A DNA stretch of 64,000 nt, from contig JANQRA010000022.1 in assembly GCA_028284765.1 (NCBI GenBank), positions 56,331 through 120,330 on the forward strand, in the 5' to 3' direction. Source of the stretch: Acidimicrobiia bacterium. Its GTDB lineage: Bacteria; Actinomycetota; Acidimicrobiia; Spongiisociales; ZC4RG35. Shown here one piece after another: positions 17,948 through 25,719 of this stretch; positions within the stretch are counted from its first letter, which is position 1, and every line of letters starts with the position of its first letter. The position numbers and the translations under genes are program-made. Below the pieces are notes generated by a model. That model was not told where the DNA came from, did no database searches, and worked only from the letters and a program-made list of their open reading frames with translations.

Positions 17948-19542
17948 GGCACGACCACCAGATCGCCGGGTTGCAGTGAACCGGAGGTCACTTCGACCAG
18001 GCCATCGGCGAAGAAGCCCACCTCGACCGGGATCAAACTGGTGAATCCGCTCTCGTCGACGAACTCGACCGCGTAGCCGCCCTCGAGAAGCGCGACCAGC
18101 GATGTGACGGGTATGGCCAGGACGTTTTCGACCGAGTCGGACCTGACGAAGACGTGCACTGGAGCCTCGTCGAGCTGAGCGGCGAGTGACGGGTCGTCCA
18201 AGTCGATCAGCACTTCGAAGGTGGCACCGCCCTCCTGGGTGCGGGTCGCTGTCTGTGCGACCGACACGACTGTTGCAGAAGCCTCCGTGAAGTCGGGCAA
18301 CTCAACGACCACAGCGTCTCCCGCCGCAATCAAACCCTGATTGGCAGCAGGCAGATCGAGGCGAACCACCTTCTCGGATGTGCTGACTCCCAGAATCGAC
18401 GACCCTGGATTCACGCCCGTTGCCTCGCTGGCGAGGACGTCTGTGACTCGCACAGCTCCGGGTTGGAACACGACTTCGCCGAGATGGATCACTCCATCGA
18501 CCTCGATGCCGATCGCCGCCTGAAACTCGACGACAGCGTCATGAGTTTCGGCCGAGTAGATGCCATCGGCAACGAGGGCACCTCCAGCGTCGAACCCCAG
18601 AGCGAGGAGCGCCGACTCGAGCTGCGCCACGTCGAAGCCAGCGGCAGGCTCGCCTGTGGACACGGTCAAGATCGCTCCCGTGGCCTGGTCGCCCGGGCTG
18701 GCCAACACTTCGAGCACCTGGGACTGTCCCGACAAGAAGACGACCTCACCTAGGTCTACAAACCCGTCGACTTCGGCACCTACATCCTCCTGCCAACGCT
18801 CCACCATCAGCTCGGTGCTGTTCGTGAATTCGTCGTCAACACTGACCGTCCCGTCCGGGTCGTAGCCCAGTGCGACGAGCGCCTGTTCCAGTTGAAACAC
18901 ATCGGTCCCGGTGAGATTGGTCCCAGCGTCGTAGAGAGTGCGATATGCAGGCTCGTCCCCGTAGAGGACGATCACAGGCTCGCCGTCGACCGTGTACAGG
19001 ACGTCCCCCTGGTTGAGCACTGCGCCTACTTCGGGAACCGAGGTCAGCGTTCCGCTGGTCCGACCACTGAGGCTCAGGGTGTCCTCACCAACTGCGATGT
19101 CGCGGTAGGCGGGCAGATCACCTTCCAGGAGAACGACTGGCTCGCCATCGATGAAAAACAAGACCTGACCTTGCTCGACTGTGGTACCGGCATCGGCAAC
19201 GTCGGTGACCGTCCCCGCCTGCTGGGTCTGGATCGGCTCGTCTTCGACTGACCCCAGTGTGGCTTCGAAGGTCTCTTGCTCGACCAGATCGGCGACGACG
19301 ACCTCGGCAGTGTTGGGCACCGCCGCGGTCGCCGCGTCACTCGCCGCGTCATCATCCGAAAGGACGATCAAGGCGGCTAGCACTCCGATCGCACCCAGCA
19401 CGACTCCGACCAAAGCCCATCGGCGACGGTGCAACGAGAACCGACTTGGGTCACTCTCCACACCGTTCGGGTGCGAATCCATAGGCCCCGCCACGTCTGC
19501 ACCGACAACAACGTCGTCCTTGTGTGTCAGTTGATCGGTCAC
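17944..19542 (-). CDS. periplasmic adaptor (membrane fusion) protein with two peptidoglycan-binding-like domains
   Basis: Adaptor of about 532 aa that starts at GTG 19542 after GGGGGG. Its start shares one base with the upstream lipoprotein stop. An N-terminal membrane helix (about residues 31-52) is followed by HlyD-like lipoyl/beta-barrel segments. Two tandem repeats of a peptidoglycan-binding-like unit interrupt them: LEQALVALGYDPDG and LESALLALGFDAGG, each followed by a VDGF/VDGV-LGEVVF segment. The C-terminus has SLVALLEGGYAVEFV, as in other MFPs. It should link the MacB-like pump to the cell envelope. Confidence 0.88.
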   Translation of the reverse strand: MTDQLTHKDDVVVGADVAGPMDSHPNGVESDPSRFSLHRRRWALVGVVLGAIGVLAALIVLSDDDAASDAATAAVPNTAEVVVADLVEQETFEATLGSVEDEPIQTQQAGTVTDVADAGTTVEQGQVLFFIDGEPVVLLEGDLPAYRDIAVGEDTLSLSGRTSGTLTSVPEVGAVLNQGDVLYTVDGEPVIVLYGDEPAYRTLYDAGTNLTGTDVFQLEQALVALGYDPDGTVSVDDEFTNSTELMVERWQEDVGAEVDGFVDLGEVVFLSGQSQVLEVLASPGDQATGAILTVSTGEPAAGFDVAQLESALLALGFDAGGALVADGIYSAETHDAVVEFQAAIGIEVDGVIHLGEVVFQPGAVRVTDVLASEATGVNPGSSILGVSTSEKVVRLDLPAANQGLIAAGDAVVVELPDFTEASATVVSVAQTATRTQEGGATFEVLIDLDDPSLAAQLDEAPVHVFVRSDSVENVLAIPVTSLVALLEGGYAVEFVDESGFTSLIPVEVGFFADGLVEVTSGSLQPGDLVVVP

Positions 19543-20159
19543 TAGTTGCCCCCCTGGTTCCCGCCTCGGCCACCACCTTGACCAAATCCGAAGGCTCCGA
19601 GGACATCCGAGCATGCGTCGAGTGCCTCAGCTACCTCTGGATCGTCTCGATTGAGATCGCCAAGGATCGTTCTTCCACCAAACCCGCCTTCGGAGAAATC
19701 CGGGTCATCGACGTCGAGCCCTTGATCCCTGAGACAGGCGGTGAACTCGACGAGCTGATCTTGGAGCTCGGTTTGGTCGATGTCCGCAAACCCAAGCGAG
19801 ACGCCTTCGAGCAGATGGGCACACTCCTGCTGTGCAGTTCCCAAAGCTTCCCTATCGATAGCGTCGAATCCCCCCGCCGGTCGTGGTGGCAGAACATTGC
19901 CGTCTGCGTCGACAGTTGGATCTTCGACGTCGATGCCCTGGTCACGAAGACACTGGGCAAACTCCAACATCGCCTCCTCAGCATCAACTTCTTCTGGCGT
20001 TGAGGTCTCGCCGTCACCTTCTCGGCCCAGACTGGCGACGTCGTCTGCGATCGTGGTTTCAGTGTCTTCAGCACTGGCGACTTCAGTCGCCGAAGACTCG
20101 CCGCAGCCAACCAGCACCATCGCTATGGCAGCAACGAGTGCAAAGACTCGCATGCTCAT
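19542..20159 (-). CDS. lipoprotein with duplicated CLRDQG motif, efflux-associated
   Basis: Exported lipoprotein of 205 aa. The start at ATG 20159 has AAGGAG upstream, and the lipobox is LVGC (Cys19). The mature part holds two related units: FAQCLRDQGIDVEDPT and FTACLRDQGLDVDDPD. The C-terminus is Gly-rich (GGGRGGNQGGN). Position as the first gene of the efflux operon suggests an accessory that binds substrate or adaptor. The Cys in each unit may form a disulfide or bind metal; this is inference. Confidence 0.78.
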   Translation of the reverse strand: MSMRVFALVAAIAMVLVGCGESSATEVASAEDTETTIADDVASLGREGDGETSTPEEVDAEEAMLEFAQCLRDQGIDVEDPTVDADGNVLPPRPAGGFDAIDREALGTAQQECAHLLEGVSLGFADIDQTELQDQLVEFTACLRDQGLDVDDPDFSEGGFGGRTILGDLNRDDPEVAEALDACSDVLGAFGFGQGGGRGGNQGGN

Positions 20160-20217
20160 AAGGGAAACTCCTTGGGTTACTTCGCTCCCCACCATGTCGC
20201 AGGGAGTTGGGAGACCT

Positions 20218-20244
20218 CTGTGCCTCATCTGGGAGGTTCCTGTG
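20218..20244 (-). promoter_or_regulatory. PhoP-like direct repeats before the efflux operon
   Basis: CTGTG, CTGGG and CTGTG start at 20218, 20229 and 20240, an exact 11-bp period. The array is 59-85 bp upstream of the efflux lipoprotein start. The same array, in the same orientation and at a similar distance, precedes the response-regulator gene at 22.4 kb. On the coding strand the units read CACAG, as in TCACAG-type OmpR/PhoP sites. Confidence 0.65.
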
Positions 20245-20289
20245 AATTGCGATCGCGCGCCGCCGCAGACTTCGGATCGGCAGCCAGAT

Positions 20290-21672
20290 TCAGGCTTCGG
20301 CAGGAATCGTGATGATGAACCTCGCTCCACGGCCAGGCTCGTTCCCGGCTTCGACCGTTCCGCCGTGACCCTTGACGATGGCCACCACGATCGAGAGACC
20401 TAGACCGGCGCCACCGCTGTCTCTCGCACGCGAGTCGTCTACTCGATTGAAGCGATCGAACAGTCGGTCGGAATCCGGAGGAAGGCCAGGGCCGTCATCG
20501 GTTACCTCCAGAACAACGTCTTGATGCCCGCGGGACAGTTTGACTTCTACCGGTGTCCCTTCCGGAGTGTGAACTCTCGCATTCGCCAGGAGATTGGCAA
20601 CGACTTGTGTAAGTCGTTGCTCGTCTCCTTTAACCCTCAGTGAGTCAGGGCTCTTCAGTGCGATCGGCCGACCCGGGTCGATGACCCTGCCATCATTCAC
20701 GGCATCACGAACCACCGCCGCGAGATTGACAGACCTCCGCTCCATGGCCTGTCCCCGATCGAGACGAGCCAGTAGCAAAAGGTCAGACACAAGACGTTCC
20801 ATCCGTACCGTTTCTCTTCTGATACGCCCAATCGCGTTGTCCAGCTCGGTTCGGTCTTCCAGCGCGCCCTTTCTGTACAGCTCCGTGTAGCCCCTCACCG
20901 CCGCCAGCGGTGTCCTCAGCTCATGGGAGGCGTCGGCGACAAACTGCTTTAGCCTCTCGTTGGCCGTCTGCTCTTGAGTCAATGCGCTCTCGAGCTGCGA
21001 GAGCATGTCATTCAGGGCCCAGCCGAGCTGACCAAGCTCCGTCGATGGATCCGGATCGCCGACCCTTTGACTCAGGTCGCCGCCAGCGATTGCGGTCGCC
21101 GTGTCAACCATCTCAGCAACCGGCCGGAGCCCTCGCCTCACGGTCCACCATGTCAGCCCACCGCCGATCAATGCCACGCCGACTCCCGTCAGAACGACCG
21201 TTTGGACGATCAGCGCAACGGCGGCGTCAACCTCATCGAGAGGCACCGCCCACAATTCGATGCCGAGACCGTCGACCTCTCTCGCAAATGCCCGATACTC
21301 GAGGGTGCCGTCATCGGACGGGATCGTCTCAATGTCGCCTGAGCTGGCCAGGTCCGGGATCTCCCGGATGGATGGAAGGGGATCCGGTGCGTCAGTGAAC
21401 CCCGACGGCTCGGCGAAGACGACGTTGCCCGCCGTATCAACAACAACGACCGCTGCCAACTGACGAGCCGGATTGTCCTCACGGGCGAAGGGCCCGGCAG
21501 CGAAGAACCGACCAAACGGCCCGCCCAAACGGTCACGGATGCCATCCAGAGTCTCGTCGACCTGACTTGTGAGCACGGTTCGGCTGGCATTCACCGCCAT
21601 CACACCTACTGCGGCAATCACGATCAGAAGCAAGGATGTGAACGCGATGACCAGACGGGCGCGGAGATTCAT
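20290..21672 (-). CDS. sensor histidine kinase (OmpR-partner type)
   Basis: Membrane kinase of 460 aa: first helix about residues 8-28, an extracytoplasmic sensor domain of about 125 residues, a second helix (155-176) and HAMP. The HisKA box is FVADASHELRTPL with His250 as phosphorylation site. The ATPase domain has N-box VANLLANARVHTP, DDGPGLP (G1) and GAGLGLSIV (G2). It overlaps its response-regulator gene by ATGA. The architecture resembles actinobacterial TcrY/PrrB-type kinases. The signal is unknown. Confidence 0.92.
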   Translation of the reverse strand: MNLRARLVIAFTSLLLIVIAAVGVMAVNASRTVLTSQVDETLDGIRDRLGGPFGRFFAAGPFAREDNPARQLAAVVVVDTAGNVVFAEPSGFTDAPDPLPSIREIPDLASSGDIETIPSDDGTLEYRAFAREVDGLGIELWAVPLDEVDAAVALIVQTVVLTGVGVALIGGGLTWWTVRRGLRPVAEMVDTATAIAGGDLSQRVGDPDPSTELGQLGWALNDMLSQLESALTQEQTANERLKQFVADASHELRTPLAAVRGYTELYRKGALEDRTELDNAIGRIRRETVRMERLVSDLLLLARLDRGQAMERRSVNLAAVVRDAVNDGRVIDPGRPIALKSPDSLRVKGDEQRLTQVVANLLANARVHTPEGTPVEVKLSRGHQDVVLEVTDDGPGLPPDSDRLFDRFNRVDDSRARDSGGAGLGLSIVVAIVKGHGGTVEAGNEPGRGARFIITIPAEA

Positions 21673-22394
21673 TCCGGACCGTCGGGAGTCCGTAGGACAT
21701 ATCCGATACCTCGGATGGTCCGCAGGGACTCTGCAACGCCTGGCCCCAGCTTCCTGCGGAGATAGCTGATGTAAGTGTCAACGACCCCAGACCGACCGTC
21801 GAAGTCGTACTCCCAGACGTACTCGAGGATCTGTAGCTTCGAAACGACACGGCCCTGATTCAGCATCAGATAGCGCAGCAGCCTGAACTCTGTTGGCGAC
21901 AGTTCGATTTCAACCCCGTCGACAAAGACCTGATGCGAGTCCTCGTCCAAAACGAGACTGCCCGTTACGACTCGGTGACCTGCTTCACCTCGACCGCCGG
22001 CGCGGCGCAGAACGGCCTCTATTCGCAGTGAGAGCTCCTCGAGGCTGAACGGTTTGGTCAGGTAATCGTCACCCCCGCCCATGAAGCCGGCCCTGATGTC
22101 GTCGGCCGCATCCCGAGCTGTCAAGAAGATCACGGGAGCATCGACTCCGTCGCGACGGATGCGACGGCAGACCTCGAACCCATCTATGTCAGGAAGGTTG
22201 ACATCCAGAACAATGAGATCGGGGGTCGATGCTTTCACCGATCGCAAGGCGTCGTAGCCCCGCAACTCGGTATCGACGCCATAGCCGACAAAGCGAAGGG
22301 AGGAAGCGACCATGTCCGCCAGTGACTCTTCGTCGTCAACGACGAGAATCCGGACATCGGCAGTTTCGGGGTCGACAGCGTCGGTCGGCCTCAA
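21669..22394 (-). CDS. OmpR/PhoP family response regulator
   Basis: Regulator of 241 aa. The receiver has DDEE acidic residues, phospho-Asp64 in VLDVNLPD, and the Lys in YLTKPFS. A winged helix follows (ELSPTEFRLLRYLMLNQGRV, then VVDTYISYLRRKLG). I chose TTG 22394, because longer versions would run through the repeat array at 22442-22468. No ATG or GTG is available in frame between there and the receiver domain. It probably regulates itself and the adjacent efflux operon. Confidence 0.88.
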   Translation of the reverse strand: MRPTDAVDPETADVRILVVDDEESLADMVASSLRFVGYGVDTELRGYDALRSVKASTPDLIVLDVNLPDIDGFEVCRRIRRDGVDAPVIFLTARDAADDIRAGFMGGGDDYLTKPFSLEELSLRIEAVLRRAGGRGEAGHRVVTGSLVLDEDSHQVFVDGVEIELSPTEFRLLRYLMLNQGRVVSKLQILEYVWEYDFDGRSGVVDTYISYLRRKLGPGVAESLRTIRGIGYVLRTPDGPE

Positions 22395-22441
22395 TGAGGT
22401 TCTTTCACTCTCCGAAGGTAAGAGAGCAACCTCAACGATTT

Positions 22442-22468
22442 CTGTGGGAATTCTGTGAACGAACTGTG
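22442..22468 (-). promoter_or_regulatory. PhoP-like triple direct repeat before the response regulator
   Basis: CTGTG occurs at 22442, 22453 and 22464, spaced exactly 11 bp, one DNA turn. Read on the coding strand this is TTCACAG-N4-TTCACAG-N4-CCCACAG, close to the mycobacterial PhoP consensus of TCACAGC repeats with 4-bp spacers. It lies 48-74 bp upstream of the chosen start, consistent with autoregulation. Confidence 0.7.
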
Positions 22469-22510
22469 AAGCTTGGGGACTGCTACCGACCGAAGAAAGA
22501 CTGCCCTTTG

Positions 22511-22600
22511 GGCGTGTGCATCCGTACACCTATTAGCGCGCCTGGTTGCACACGCTTGTGAGTCGTTTGCGCGCTGGGGAGGACCCGAACCCCTTCTGAT
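22511..22600 (-). repeat. degenerate copy of the tRNA-Arg 3' half and its trailer hairpin
   Basis: This block matches 28732-28838 at roughly 85 percent identity by eye. It includes a perfect 9-bp stem (22512-22520 with 22547-22555) and the T-arm and 3' acceptor sequence of tRNA-Arg. The match stops in the 3' side of the anticodon stem at CTTCTGATC, where DsrE-like sequence begins. No D-arm or 5' acceptor is present, so it cannot make a tRNA. Confidence 0.7.
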
Positions 22601-22703
22601 CTAGGTATCAGGTGGCTCGTCGCAAACACGCCCTCTGTTTCAGAAGAGGATCCCGCCCACAAAGGAGCAACATTCGTCGCCCGACCGAGTGGTGCTACTG
22701 ACT
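22595..22703 (+). pseudogene. relic of a DsrE-family gene 3' end
   Basis: From 22595 the sequence follows the DsrE gene (15864 onward) at about 75 percent identity over some 80 bp. GATCTA-GTATCAGG-GGCTC is shared, then AAACACGC and ACAAAGGAGC. A 2-base insertion near 22644 breaks the frame and about 35 bp are missing before GCTACTGA. It is fused directly to the tRNA-Arg-like fragment. With that fragment it fills the 307-bp gap between the response regulator and the next gene. Confidence 0.65.
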
Positions 22704-23739
22704 ACCGCCCGGCCGAGGAGAGTGGGATCACATTCAGTCCAGTGGGCTGCGCCAACAGATAGATCACAGCTCCGTCAGGCGCCAACTCCAGAGATCTCAT
22801 GATCTCCACGTATTGCTCCCCCGCATCGAGTTCGACCTCGTCCAGCAGGACACCCTCCCGCGTGTACCGCTGAACCCTGCGTAGAACGCTGAATGCCGAT
22901 CCGCTGGTGTCTACTTCGTCGATGACGATGGCCACGTTCGAACCGGCAACACCAATCAGGGTGGCGGAGCCAAGGTCCGTTGCCCTCTCGACAGTCCAAC
23001 TGAGATCCCCGACAGTCACCAGAGAGGACCGGCCTTCAGCGGCTGCAACACTCACTTCCTCACCGTCGAACACGGGGATCGCGCCGGGTTCGACGATGCC
23101 GCCTCCGTCGATCCGGGCGAAGAAGGCGCCGAATTCGATTTCGAGCAACACCCCTACGTCGTCCCAAAGCAAGCCGGTGAGACCGTCTTCCAGGTGAAAA
23201 CCGGCTGGGATGTCGACAGTCGACTCGACTTCACCGGCCGAGCTGAGGCGAACCAGCCGATACCGATTCCTGGACACGTCGATATCCAGAACAGCGAGAT
23301 CTGAGCCATTCGAAACCACATCCACGATCGCCGCTACTTCGATGTCAGAGAGATCCACGATCCTGTCGAGTTCTCCGGAGTTGTCGTAGAAGAGGAGTCG
23401 AGGCTCGCCTCTATTGGCCGCCAAAGTATCTGCAACCACTAGACCCTCACTCCTCACTGCGAAAGAAGAAGGCCCGGATGGAGGATCGCCGTCAACGTCG
23501 AAAGTGACTCCGGACTCCCCCACCGGAATCGAGAATGAGGTCACCGATGGCATCGCAGCGACAACCGAAGTGGTCGTTGACGTAGCCGCGGTCGTCGAGG
23601 TGACCATCGTCGCCGACGTGGTCGAAGAAGTAGCGGCCGAAGGTGGTGTGGTGGTTGCCGCGTCATCCGCACATCCCGTGAGCAAGATGATCAGAGACAC
23701 CGCCACCAGCACACCACTTCTGCTCGCAACTCGGTTCAT
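22702..23739 (-). CDS. hypothetical lipoprotein, beta-propeller-like
   Basis: Exported protein of 345 aa. It starts at ATG 23739, sharing one base with the stop of the CPBP gene (TGATG), so the two are coupled. The signal peptide ends at Cys23 (LTGC), followed by a Thr/Ser-rich spacer. The body has repeated short strand segments (GSDLAVLDIDVSRNRYRLVR, LAPDGAVIYLLAQP) that suggest a propeller. I cannot assign a family. Confidence 0.7.
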   Translation of the reverse strand: MNRVASRSGVLVAVSLIILLTGCADDAATTTPPSAATSSTTSATMVTSTTAATSTTTSVVAAMPSVTSFSIPVGESGVTFDVDGDPPSGPSSFAVRSEGLVVADTLAANRGEPRLLFYDNSGELDRIVDLSDIEVAAIVDVVSNGSDLAVLDIDVSRNRYRLVRLSSAGEVESTVDIPAGFHLEDGLTGLLWDDVGVLLEIEFGAFFARIDGGGIVEPGAIPVFDGEEVSVAAAEGRSSLVTVGDLSWTVERATDLGSATLIGVAGSNVAIVIDEVDTSGSAFSVLRRVQRYTREGVLLDEVELDAGEQYVEIMRSLELAPDGAVIYLLAQPTGLNVIPLSSAGR

Positions 23740-24575
23740 CACCGAATTCTGGCTTCTTCCTTGGCAGGGCGTTGGAGATCCGTCACGGCATTGCCCTTGC
23801 TCAGCATGTCGCGTCGGTACACGGCGACGATCACGGCTGCGGCCAGCACATAGAACAAACTGTCCCAGGGTTGTGCATCCGGAAACATCGGGTTCATGGC
23901 CTGAAAGTGGACAATCCATGCGATGAGGATGCTCCCGCGCGACACGTTGAAGATCCACGTCATGATCACCGACAGGCCAAGCAAGCCGGCCACGTAGGGA
24001 CCGAGAGCCCATGCACTCTGAGCCGTTCCCGAAAGGGCGAACGCCGGCAGATGCCAGCCGGCCCAAACGAGACCGACAAGCAACCCGGATACGAGAGGCA
24101 CGAAACGCTTCTGAAGCAGAGGCAGCGCAACGCCCCGCCATCCGAGCTCCTCGACAGTGCCGGCCAGGAAGAACGAAGCGGCCAGCGCTCCGAAAACACT
24201 CCACCATGGTGAAAACACGGGACTGTCCCCAGCGGTCCCCGTCACCAAGGCGCCCGCGTAGACGATGAGTGGCATGCCGACCAAAACCACCATCCAAGCG
24301 ATAGCTGGCATCCTGATCATCAGCAGCCTCTGAAAGAACCCTTTGAGACCGTCACGGCCCTCGCGTCTCCAGGTCACGTAGACCCCAGCGAAGGCGGGAG
24401 CCCAAACGGCGAGGATGAAGACCGGGTTTCCGAGTCCCGCCTCCCCAACCAGGTCTGGTGCCAGGACAAACAGGGAGATGATCCCCCATGAGATGACAAA
24501 CGTCATCGCTATGAAGGTCCCCACCCCCGGCTTTCTTCGCTCGGTCTGCGCTCGAGCCTTTTCTGTGAGAGTCAT
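23739..24575 (-). CDS. CPBP family intramembrane metalloprotease
   Basis: Polytopic protein of 278 aa with the Abi/CAAX-protease motifs: EELGWRG (Glu142, Glu143, Arg147), then WAGWHLPAF (His175) and a later NVSRGSILIAWIVHFQAMN. The start is ATG 24575 with AGGTGAG upstream; longer frames have no homology-like sequence. Such proteins cleave membrane substrates and in bacteria often serve bacteriocin immunity or signalling. A Thr-rich lipoprotein gene is coupled downstream. Confidence 0.87.
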   Translation of the reverse strand: MTLTEKARAQTERRKPGVGTFIAMTFVISWGIISLFVLAPDLVGEAGLGNPVFILAVWAPAFAGVYVTWRREGRDGLKGFFQRLLMIRMPAIAWMVVLVGMPLIVYAGALVTGTAGDSPVFSPWWSVFGALAASFFLAGTVEELGWRGVALPLLQKRFVPLVSGLLVGLVWAGWHLPAFALSGTAQSAWALGPYVAGLLGLSVIMTWIFNVSRGSILIAWIVHFQAMNPMFPDAQPWDSLFYVLAAAVIVAVYRRDMLSKGNAVTDLQRPAKEEARIR

Positions 24576-24972
24576 TTGCTCACCTTTCACTAGATGGCTA
24601 CGAACGTACGAACGGGCGCGGACGCTGTCTTCGGAGTGCGGGCGGGTCTCGTCCTCCCCCTGCGGGTGGAGCCCGTGATGATTCTCCGGGTGGGCGACTG
24701 CGGTCGGGTTTGGCCATACGTTTCGAAAGGTGAACAGATCAGAGCTTCCGCAAACTCGAGGGCCAATGCGGCGGGTATGTCTATGAGGGACTTCCAACGT
24801 CTTCGTAGGAGTCACGGGAGCATCCAATCTTGCACTGGTCCCATTCATCATGCTGGGTTGGCTGATCACCGAAGCTCTCCATCGGCGTACCAAACAGTCT
24901 TGAAACGAGCCAACAAGGAAGCCTCCCGGTCAGCTCACACGGAGCCAACCAGGAGGCCTCCCTCAGGTCCGA
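24576..24972. other. 397-bp intergenic region
   Basis: I find no convincing gene here; ORFs on both strands lack recognisable sequence. It must hold the promoter of the CPBP gene. Next to the ABC permease stop are two copies of a 21-bp sequence (24907-24927 and 24942-24962; 19 of 21 bases match). These can also pair as a hairpin. Confidence 0.6.
24907..24962 (-). repeat. 21-bp direct repeats, terminator-like
   Basis: GAGCCAAC-AGGA-GCCTCCC occurs twice at a 35-bp period, just after the ABC permease stop. Because GGAGGCCTCC is itself a palindrome, the two units can pair with each other. A role as transcription terminator for the ABC operon is plausible, though there is no T-tract. Confidence 0.4.
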
Positions 24973-25719
24973 CTAGACGACGTCTCTCCGGCTGACGGCC
25001 ACAAGACCGGCTGCCGCTGGCACAAGTGCCCACAGCGACAGGGCAACAAAAGCCGGACCAACGCCGACGGTGGAGCCGACACCCGACAGAACGTTCGTCA
25101 AAGTGTTTGGAATCCACCGAGCAGTCTCGTTGACCATCTGCACGGCAAGTGGCGGCAAGATGAAGAGGAGAACTATCGCTCCAGTTACGGCTCCGCCTGT
25201 GTTCCTCACTAAGGCACCTATGCCAGAACCGAGAACTGCGCCAACACCTCCGGCAAAGGTCGACGCTGCGAGCACTTGAATCAGGCCCGAGGTGGTCACC
25301 ATGAAGCCGAAGTCGGTGGCGACCAGACCCAAAGCAACTGCAGCCGCGCTGATCCCCGCGCCGACAAAGCCCAACACACAGCCTGCCAGGAAGGCTGCAC
25401 CGAGCTGGGCAGCGACTGCCCGGGACCTCGCCGGAGTGGTCAGGAACGTGAGAATTACAGTTCCGTGCCCGTACTCCCGGGCAACGGCTATGGCGCCAAA
25501 CAGTCCTGCGATGACCAGAGCGTTGCTAGCGAACGCCATCAGCGACTGCTGGTCCGCCGCAGTGGAGATGAACCCCTGGCTCCCATCCATGTCTGTGCCG
25601 AATGCGACTGCGACAGCTGTCGCGGCCCCGACTACGGCAAGCACGACCAGGAACGCCAAGGGCATCCTGGTGGTGGTCAGTTTTCGGATCTCAGCTTTGA
25701 TAACTCGAAATTGCTTCAT
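24973..25719 (-). CDS. ABC-2 type permease
   Basis: Membrane protein of 248 aa with six predicted helices, starting near residues 17-38. The segment GHGTVILTFLTTPARSRAV resembles the ABC-2 coupling helix seen in BcrB/YxlG-like permeases. It overlaps the ATPase gene by ATGA. The pair belongs to the bacitracin/lantibiotic-resistance type of small exporters. Confidence 0.85.
   Translation of the reverse strand: MKQFRVIKAEIRKLTTTRMPLAFLVVLAVVGAATAVAVAFGTDMDGSQGFISTAADQQSLMAFASNALVIAGLFGAIAVAREYGHGTVILTFLTTPARSRAVAAQLGAAFLAGCVLGFVGAGISAAAVALGLVATDFGFMVTTSGLIQVLAASTFAGGVGAVLGSGIGALVRNTGGAVTGAIVLLFILPPLAVQMVNETARWIPNTLTNVLSGVGSTVGVGPAFVALSLWALVPAAAGLVAVSRRDVV

Noticed and set aside
22560..22630. 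Functional suppressor-like tRNA with a 7-bp GTTTGCG/CGCAAAC acceptor
   Set aside because: The pairing is there, but the D-arm is missing and the left half matches tRNA-Arg while the right half matches the DsrE gene. The stem is probably chance.
24594..24995. 133-residue plus-strand ORF in the intergenic region
   Set aside because: No recognisable domain, no ribosome-binding site, and its end runs antisense into the permease gene.
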